Below, one piece after another: positions 1-4,831 of a stretch of 14,172 bases of DNA (positions are counted from its first letter, which is position 1; each line of letters starts with the position of its first letter). The notes under the pieces are model-generated. The model did no database searches. It saw nothing but the letters and a program-made list of their open reading frames with translations, and was not told the origin of the DNA. The translations under genes and the position numbers were made by a program. The DNA is taken from positions 1 to 14,172 of the forward strand of contig JADFYS010000019.1 in assembly GCA_015232955.1 (NCBI GenBank), written 5' to 3'. The DNA is from Gammaproteobacteria bacterium (GTDB lineage: Bacteria > Pseudomonadota > Gammaproteobacteria > Thiohalomonadales > Thiohalomonadaceae).

Positions 1-1
1 G

Positions 2-1702
2 GCCGACAGCTCCACCACCCGTAAATATGGCGGAACGGGCCTCGGTCTGATGATCTGCAAAAAATTGGTGGGTATGATGGGAGGAGAGATTTGGGTAGAG
101 AGTGAAGAGGGGAGAGGCTCCACCTTTAGCTTCTCGGTCTGGCTCGATCTCGATCAGCAGCGTAAGGTAGAGAGCGAGACTCCGCAACTTCCCAAGCAGC
201 TCCAGCAACAGCAGATCATGGTAGTAGACGACAGTGAGCTGTCACTGGAGATCATCCTCTACAATCTGCGCCATCTCGGACTTGAGTGTGAAGGTGCCCA
301 CTCTGCAGAGGCGCTGCAGGAGCGACTGCGTCACCCCCCGCTCCCTTCGCTGATTATTCTCGACTGGAATCTTCCGGGGAGAAGCGGAATTGAGACCACA
401 GCGGATATCCGCAACTCTGGCCAGCCCTTTGCGGAGATCCCCATCATCCTCATCTCCGGCAGCAGTATCGACAAAATGGTGGAGGCGGCAGCGGGTGTCA
501 CCATCAACGCCTTTATGTCTAAACCTTTCACCTCGGCCTCACTCCTGGATGCGATCTCCAGTGCTCTTGACCTCGACAACCACCCCGACCTTCCCGCTCC
601 CACAACCCCCTTACAGCAACCGCAATCACCTGAACTGAACGGAGCACACATCCTGCTGGTGGAGGACAACGAAATCAACCAGCAGGTGGCGTGCGAACTT
701 CTCGAGAAGTCGGGAGTTCGGGTCACTACGGCCATCAACGGTCAAGAGGCGCTACAAAAGGTACAGGAGGAGCGTTTCGCTGCGGTGCTCATGGATATTC
801 AGATGCCGGTGATGGATGGGCTGGAGGCGACCCAAAAGATCCGCGCCATTGAGAGCCTAAGAGATCTTCCCATTATCGCCATGACCGCCAATGTGATGCG
901 CGGTGATCGTGAACGCTCTCTCGATGCCGGTATGAACGATCACATCCCGAAGCCGATCAATCTCCAGCAGCTCCTCTCAACCCTCTCTCACTGGATAACA
1001 GCGGATCTCAAAGCTCCACAGGCGGTCAACAGCGACAATGGCGCACAACCCCCCCTCCCCTCTCTGCAAGGGATCGATGTCAAGTCTGCTCTGAGCCGGG
1101 TGGGGGGGGATCTCGACTTCTACCAGAAAATCCTCGGCCGTTTTGTCGAAAACCATCAACAGGCGGTGGCTGAACTGCGAACCCTGCTGCCGGTGAAGCG
1201 GAAGATGGCAGAGTTTACCCCGGAGGCGTGGAACCAGGCGCGAATTATCGCCCACACCCTCAAAGGGGTCTCGGCGACACTGGGGGTTACAACCCTCAAT
1301 GCCGCCGCTGCAGAGGTTGAGGCGTTGATTAAAGAGGAGAAGATCCATCGTAAAGACCCCGCCATTGGCCGTCTTGAGCAAGTGTTGCGGCAGACCGTTG
1401 GCGTCATCTCCGCTTACCTCAAAAGTACTGAGGAGGAGAAGGGGGAAGCCCTGAAAGAGGATCGCAGCGGTAACGACAGCAACCTGCCAAAGACTCTGGA
1501 TCTACTGCGGGATTTAGTTCACCTTCTCCAGCAGTTTGATACCGAATGTATGGTCAAAATGGACGCTCTGGAGCAGCTCTGCGGCCAATACGGTTTTGAT
1601 GGCAAGATACACAAACTGCGCAAGAAGATCGACGCCTATAATTTTATCGAAGCGGAGAAGATAGCGAGCAAACTACTCGCTACGCTCAGTGACAAACCCT
1701 AA
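2..1702 (+). CDS. Hybrid sensor histidine kinase, C-terminal part (HATPase - REC - REC - Hpt), 5' end outside window
   Basis: The reading frame is already open at base 2, so this is the 3' part of a larger gene; the first in-frame ATG is at 50. The visible protein starts inside the HATPase domain, with the G2 box YGGTGLGL and the following GGEIWVES and GRGSTF segments. Counting from the ATG at 50, a first receiver domain spans about residues 54-172, with acidic pair D60/D61, phospho-acceptor D105 (LDWN) and K158. A second receiver spans about 200-316, with LVEDNEINQQ, D249 (MDIQMPVMDG) and K301. An Hpt domain follows at about 340-450, with phospho-histidine H402 in AHTLKGVSATLG. All phosphorelay residues are present, so an intact His-Asp-His-Asp relay is inferred. 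The first receiver is more divergent and may be regulatory. A helical tail of about 65 residues follows Hpt. The sensor and dimerisation domains and the output regulator are not visible. Confidence 0.95.
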   Translation, partial: ADSSTTRKYGGTGLGLMICKKLVGMMGGEIWVESEEGRGSTFSFSVWLDLDQQRKVESETPQLPKQLQQQQIMVVDDSELSLEIILYNLRHLGLECEGAHSAEALQERLRHPPLPSLIILDWNLPGRSGIETTADIRNSGQPFAEIPIILISGSSIDKMVEAAAGVTINAFMSKPFTSASLLDAISSALDLDNHPDLPAPTTPLQQPQSPELNGAHILLVEDNEINQQVACELLEKSGVRVTTAINGQEALQKVQEERFAAVLMDIQMPVMDGLEATQKIRAIESLRDLPIIAMTANVMRGDRERSLDAGMNDHIPKPINLQQLLSTLSHWITADLKAPQAVNSDNGAQPPLPSLQGIDVKSALSRVGGDLDFYQKILGRFVENHQQAVAELRTLLPVKRKMAEFTPEAWNQARIIAHTLKGVSATLGVTTLNAAAAEVEALIKEEKIHRKDPAIGRLEQVLRQTVGVISAYLKSTEEEKGEALKEDRSGNDSNLPKTLDLLRDLVHLLQQFDTECMVKMDALEQLCGQYGFDGKIHKLRKKIDAYNFIEAEKIASKLLATLSDKP

Positions 1703-1823
1703 CGCTAGCCTGTCAAAATTTCCTCTGGTTTACCCCACCCATCAGAAGTAAAATAGCAAGCCATTTCATCCATTCAGACTGTCCGCAACCAGCGATTCCC
1801 CTCTCCTCGGGAACCTTGATCCG

Positions 1824-1849
1824 GAGATTCACTCGCAAGAGGGAATCTC
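1824..1849. repeat. Inverted repeat GAGATTC / GAATCTC at upstream edge of the 10-bp array
   Basis: GAGATTC at 1824-1830 is the exact reverse complement of GAATCTC at 1843-1849, with a 12-nt loop. Because GAATCTC recurs in the units up to 1901, the single upstream arm could pair with any of them, giving alternative hairpins in the leader RNA. The function is unknown. Confidence 0.5.
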
Positions 1850-1920
1850 AAGGAATCTCAAGGAATCTCAAGGAATCTCAAGGAATCTCAAGGAATCTCA
1901 AGGAATCTCAAGGAATCTAG
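1841..1920 (+). repeat. Tandem array of eight 10-bp units (consensus AGGAATCTCA)
   Basis: Units start at 1841, 1851, 1861, 1871, 1881, 1891, 1901 and 1911. Six are identical; the first reads GGGAATCTCA and the last AGGAATCTAG. The array ends directly at the AGGAG ribosome binding site (1921-1925) of the chemoreceptor that starts at 1933. The unit itself holds an AAGGAA stretch similar to a Shine-Dalgarno core. The near identity of the units shows recent expansion or ongoing homogenisation. Confidence 0.97.
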
Positions 1921-1932
1921 AGGAGTAATATA

Positions 1933-3534
1933 GTGAAAAAAAATCTTCCGGTCACCAATCATGAAGTCAATTTTAGTGAACAGGATTCCATTATCTCCAC
2001 CACCAATGCCAAAGGAGTTATCACTTATGTCAACAAGGACTTTGTCTCGATAAGTGGTTTCACAGAGGATGAGTGTATTGGTAAGAACCATAACATGGTG
2101 CGTCACCCCGACATGCCGGAGTTGGCATTTGCCGATCTCTGGGATACGGTCAAAAGTGGTCAACCGTGGCGCGGCATTGTCAAAAACCGCTGTAAAAATG
2201 GTGACTTTTACTGGGTGGATGCCTTTGTCACCCCGATCCTCAACCATCACGGACAGCTCGAAGGGTACCAATCGGTTCGGACCAAACCGTCGCGGGAGAA
2301 GGTCACCGCAGCGGAACAGCTCTACGCCAACCTCAACCGTAAGGAGATCACCGCACTCCCCAAAAAGAAGAAGAGCAACTTTGCACGCCGTGTTTCGATA
2401 ACTCTGGCGGCCATTCAGGCGCTGCCGCTTATCACCGCACTTCTCTGGTTATTCGATCTCCTCCCCGCTGCCGCAATGGCCGTTGCTGCACTTGTTGCTG
2501 CCGCCGCCACTTTTGGTGCCAACCTCTACCTCAACCGCAAGCTCTTCAGCCCGATCGCAGCGGCGACACACTGGGCCAACGAGATGTCCCGTGGCAACCT
2601 GATGCAGTTGATTGAGATTGAAGAGAACGCCTCGGTTGAAGAGCTGCAGATGGCGATTAAGATGCTTCAGGCACGATTAAAGACGGTAATCGGCAAGATG
2701 ACCGAGATCTCGCGCAATGTCGCCACCAGTTCAGAGCAGCTCTCAAATTCAAGCAGAAAGATGCTCGAGGTGATGACCGCCCAGAGCAGTGACACCCAGA
2801 TGGTCGCCTCGGCGATGACCGAAATGTCGGCGACGGTGGAAGATGTGGCCAAAAGCACAGAAGATGCAGCGAAAGCGACAGTCACCGCGAGTAGTGACAG
2901 CCACAAGGGGCTAGAGGCGATGACCTCTGTCCGCGAATCGGTACAGAAGATGGTGGATGGCAGTGAAAGCTCAAGTCAGGCGATCGCCCAGCTCCAGGAG
3001 CTGAGTGACAAGATCAGTAACACCATTGCCATCATTCAGGGGATCGCCAACCAGACCAACCTCCTCGCCCTCAACGCCACCATTGAAGCAGCGCGTGCCG
3101 GCGAGAGTGGCAAAGGGTTTGCGGTGGTCGCCGAAGAGGTGAAGAGCCTCGCCTCCAGTACTCAGGAAGCGACCGTAGATATCGAGAGTGTTATCGACGA
3201 GATCCGCAAAGGGGTCAGTGAGGTGGTCACCTCAATGAGCGAGAGTCAGCAGCGGGCGAGTGAAGCGATCAACCGCACCAACGATGCCGAAAAGGTGCTC
3301 AAGGCGATTGCCGCAGCGGTGAGTAGTGTCGATGGGATGAACAATCAGATCGCCCACGCCTCCGGCGAGATGATCACTGTCGCCGAAGAGATTAGTAAGA
3401 ATATCATTAATATTAGTGAGATGACGAATAACACCGTCGAAGGTATTCAGGGCAACGCCCTCGCCGGTGAAGCGCTGGCGGAGCAGGTGAAGGAGATGGA
3501 TCGCCAGTTCTCGGTCTTTAACAGCGGCAGATAA
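1933..3534 (+). CDS. Aer-like methyl-accepting chemotaxis protein (PAS - TM - HAMP - signalling domain)
   Basis: This 533-residue protein starts at GTG 1933, with AGGAG seven bases upstream. An N-terminal PAS domain (about 12-120) closely resembles E. coli Aer, with HNMVRHPDMP, PWRGIVKNR and NGDFYWV. R57, H58, D60 and W79 fall where Aer has residues linked to FAD binding, so a redox/energy-sensing flavoprotein is inferred. There is no periplasmic sensor domain. A basic stretch (145-153) leads into a hydrophobic hairpin (about 154-200), then a HAMP-like region (about 203-256) and a coiled-coil signalling domain. Its hairpin tip (about 369-402, NQTNLLALNATIEAARAGE and GFAVVAEEVKSLA) is the CheA/CheW-binding region. 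No C-terminal NWETF-type CheR tether is present. No che genes lie in the window. A 10-bp repeat array abuts its ribosome binding site. Confidence 0.95.
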   Translation: MKKNLPVTNHEVNFSEQDSIISTTNAKGVITYVNKDFVSISGFTEDECIGKNHNMVRHPDMPELAFADLWDTVKSGQPWRGIVKNRCKNGDFYWVDAFVTPILNHHGQLEGYQSVRTKPSREKVTAAEQLYANLNRKEITALPKKKKSNFARRVSITLAAIQALPLITALLWLFDLLPAAAMAVAALVAAAATFGANLYLNRKLFSPIAAATHWANEMSRGNLMQLIEIEENASVEELQMAIKMLQARLKTVIGKMTEISRNVATSSEQLSNSSRKMLEVMTAQSSDTQMVASAMTEMSATVEDVAKSTEDAAKATVTASSDSHKGLEAMTSVRESVQKMVDGSESSSQAIAQLQELSDKISNTIAIIQGIANQTNLLALNATIEAARAGESGKGFAVVAEEVKSLASSTQEATVDIESVIDEIRKGVSEVVTSMSESQQRASEAINRTNDAEKVLKAIAAAVSSVDGMNNQIAHASGEMITVAEEISKNIINISEMTNNTVEGIQGNALAGEALAEQVKEMDRQFSVFNSGR

Positions 3535-3563
3535 TCCTAAAATCCTGGATTTTAGGATAATTT
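3534..3563. terminator. Palindromic terminator-like hairpin between convergent genes
   Basis: Two 12-nt arms, 3534-3545 and 3547-3558, are perfectly complementary around T3546, giving about an 11-bp stem with a small loop. A short AATTT follows on the plus strand. The last base of the receptor stop codon is in the stem, and the displaced tsaC stop is at 3565-3567, so the hairpin could end transcription from both sides. The stem is AT-rich and the T-tract is weak, which lowers confidence in factor-independent termination. Confidence 0.65.
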
Positions 3564-3564
3564 C

Positions 3565-3629
3565 TCAGCCCCGGAGCAGTTTGCCACTCACACCATCACG
3601 AATCGGTGTCGGCTCGGCTAACCCCCCCC
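3565..3629 (-). other. tsaC: Out-of-frame true C-terminal codons of tsaC after a G8 run
   Basis: Read in the alternative minus frame, this segment encodes LAEPTPIRDGVSGKLLRG and a TGA stop, which matches the conserved TsaC C-terminus. It joins the upstream frame if the G8 run (C8 at 3622-3629 on the plus strand) is seven bases long. A second run in the same gene, C7 at 3658-3664, is in frame, so the fault sits at the G8 tract. Confidence 0.85.
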
Positions 3630-4138
3630 AAAGCTCCGTGGAGAAGATAGTCGATCTCCCCCCCAAGCTGGCGCACCACCCGAAGTGGTGAACGGCAGGG
3701 TGGCCGGCCGCTGCGGTTGGCGCTGGTGGAGACGATAGCGCCACCAAAACGGCGGCAGAGGGCGACCACCAGCGGATGGGCCGAGATGCGCACCGCGAGA
3801 GATGAGTGCTCTCCCCGCAGCCAGAGGGGGGTCTGTGCCGCTGCCGGGAGAAGCCAGGTGTGGGGTCCGGGCCAGCTCTGCAGCACCGTCGCCAACAGCG
3901 CCGGCTCCACCTCACCAAGATAGGGGACGAGCTGCTCAAAATCGGCCGCCACTACAATTAACCCCTTGCGCCAGGAGCGCTGTTTAAGGGCGAGGAGTCG
4001 CGCTACCGCTGCTGCGTCTGCAGGATCGCACCCCAGCCCGTAGACCGCTTCTGTGGGGTAGGCGATCACCCCCCCACGGTGTAGATGGTGTGCCGCAACG
4101 GCAACGGCGTGCTCCCGCACCACCTCAGCTGCAGACAA
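3596..4138 (-). CDS. tsaC: Threonylcarbamoyl-AMP synthase TsaC (Sua5/YrdC/YciO family), C-terminus frameshifted
   Basis: The family makes threonylcarbamoyl-AMP from threonine, bicarbonate and ATP, the first step of t6A37 modification of ANN-decoding tRNAs. Visible motifs are GGVIAYPTEAVYGLGCDP (22-39), LKQRSWRKGLIVVA, SLAVRISAHPLV and STSANRSGRPP, all in family order. The start is taken as TTG (4136-4138), eight bases after the purE stop; it gives an N-terminus of the same length as E. coli TsaC, though the ribosome binding site is weak. As read, the protein is 180 residues and ends in VSRADTDS, unlike the family. Deleting one G from the G8 run (3622-3629) gives the expected end PTPIRDGVSGKLLRG, stopping at 3565-3567, for 190 residues, the length of E. 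coli TsaC. The gene is therefore a likely frameshift or sequence error in a gene expected to be essential. Confidence 0.9.
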   Translation of the reverse strand: MSAAEVVREHAVAVAAHHLHRGGVIAYPTEAVYGLGCDPADAAAVARLLALKQRSWRKGLIVVAADFEQLVPYLGEVEPALLATVLQSWPGPHTWLLPAAAQTPLWLRGEHSSLAVRISAHPLVVALCRRFGGAIVSTSANRSGRPPCRSPLRVVRQLGGEIDYLLHGALGGVSRADTDS

Positions 4139-4146
4139 GTTTGACT

Positions 4147-4668
4147 TTAGCTCGGGCTAAACTGCTGCTGTACCGCAGCATCTTTGGCGGCGATGGCCTC
4201 AGCGTTGGCCGCACGCTCGGCACACAGTCTCTGTTCCAACGCCTTATCCTCCACCGCAATAATCTGCGCCGCAAGATAGGCCGCATTTTTTGCCCCCGCC
4301 TTACCGATGGCTACAGTTGCCACCGGGATCCCCCCCGGCATCATCACTGTTGAGAGGAGGGCATCCTGCCCCTGCAGCGGTCCACCATCCATCGGCACTC
4401 CGATCACCGGTCGCACCGTAATCGCCGCCACCGCACCGGCAAGGTGGGCGGCAAGGCCGGCCGCACAGATAAAGGCGGCACAACCCCGGGCCTCGGCCGA
4501 GGTGACATAGTCATGGGTCGCCTGCGGCGTACGGTGGGCAGAGGTGATCTTTACCTCAAACGGTACTGCCAGCAACTTGAGGGTGGCAAAGCAGCCCTGC
4601 ATTGTCGGCAGATCGGAGTCCGATCCCATCAGTACGGCAACAAAAGGGGGGGTTGTTGTAGTAGTCAT
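4147..4668 (-). CDS. purE: PurE-type N5-carboxyaminoimidazole ribonucleotide mutase / AIR carboxylase
   Basis: PurE makes 4-carboxy-5-aminoimidazole ribonucleotide in de novo purine synthesis, in the cytoplasm. The 173 residues show MGSDSDLPTM (14-23), SAHRTP (43-48), CAAGLAAHLAG (68-78), GVPMDGG (90-96) and MPGGIPVATVAIG (110-122), the usual PurE order and length. The start is ATG 4666-4668, with AGGA seven bases upstream. The catalytic SAHR histidine is present. The loop that reads GAGGAAHLPG in classical PurK-dependent enzymes is CAAGLAAHLAG here, a recognisable variant. purK is not next to it: tsaC follows after eight bases and a MITE-like element lies upstream. Whether it uses N5-CAIR (with a distant purK) or AIR and CO2 directly cannot be told from the sequence. 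The protein begins with a run of five threonines. Confidence 0.93.
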   Translation of the reverse strand: MTTTTTPPFVAVLMGSDSDLPTMQGCFATLKLLAVPFEVKITSAHRTPQATHDYVTSAEARGCAAFICAAGLAAHLAGAVAAITVRPVIGVPMDGGPLQGQDALLSTVMMPGGIPVATVAIGKAGAKNAAYLAAQIIAVEDKALEQRLCAERAANAEAIAAKDAAVQQQFSPS

Positions 4669-4709
4669 CTCTGGTTCCTATAGGGTTTCAACGCATTCAT
4701 TCATTCAAA

Positions 4710-4801
4710 GTAACCGTTCAGACCCCCCTGCTTTTTTAACCCTCACCCCTACCCTCTCCCGCTGGGAGAGGGAGATCAGGTGATGGGGTCTGAACGGTTA
4801 C
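4710..4801. mobile_element. 92-bp MITE-like element with 17-bp terminal inverted repeats and 8-bp target duplication
   Basis: The ends 4710-4726 (GTAACCGTTCAGACCCC) and 4785-4801 are perfect reverse complements over 17 bp. The octamer CATTCAAA directly abuts both ends, at 4702-4709 and 4802-4809, which is the footprint of transposition. There is no coding capacity. GTAA-type ends together with an 8-bp duplication are what I recall for the IS66 family, so mobilisation in trans by an IS66-like transposase is inferred, not shown. The element lies between the topA stop (4832) and purE, inside the minus-strand block, and its RNA could fold into a long stem. Confidence 0.85.
4752..4772. repeat. Nested 9-bp hairpin inside the MITE-like element (REP-like)
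   Basis: CCCTCTCCC (4752-4760) and GGGAGAGGG (4764-4772) pair perfectly around a GCT loop. The surrounding CCTCACCCCTACCCTCTCCC wording resembles short intergenic GC-rich repeats that are common in many proteobacterial genomes. It may be an older repeat carried inside the mobile element, or its core. Confidence 0.75.
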
Positions 4802-4831
4802 CATTCAAAATATAATTGTGTCTGGGGCGAT

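Larger units (their letters stand above)
1703..1932. other. Intergenic region between hybrid kinase and Aer-like receptor
   Basis: This 230-bp stretch has no convincing gene. A TAAAAT hexamer at 1749-1754 resembles a sigma-70 -10 box, but no good -35 box lies at the right distance, so it is a weak candidate promoter only. No clear rho-independent terminator follows the kinase stop. The last 80 bp are the 10-bp tandem array described separately, and an inverted partner of the repeat lies at 1824-1830. The receptor's ribosome binding site, AGGAG at 1921-1925, closes the region. Confidence 0.6.

Noticed and set aside
1102..1109. G8 run in the hybrid kinase as a second frameshift site
   Set aside because: The frame through it gives RVGGDLDFYQKIL, the normal start of an Hpt domain, and the phospho-histidine follows in the same frame.
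1841..1920. CRISPR array
   Set aside because: The 10-bp units are directly joined with no spacers and no cas genes are present.
3565..3939. Separate minus-strand gene covering the tsaC 3' half in another frame
   Set aside because: Only its last 18 or so residues look like real protein (the TsaC end); the rest is an out-of-frame reading of tsaC.
4678..4709. CCTATAGG palindrome and CATT tandem repeat upstream of purE as an operator
   Set aside because: They are too short to separate from chance; the last CATTCAAA is explained as the MITE target duplication.
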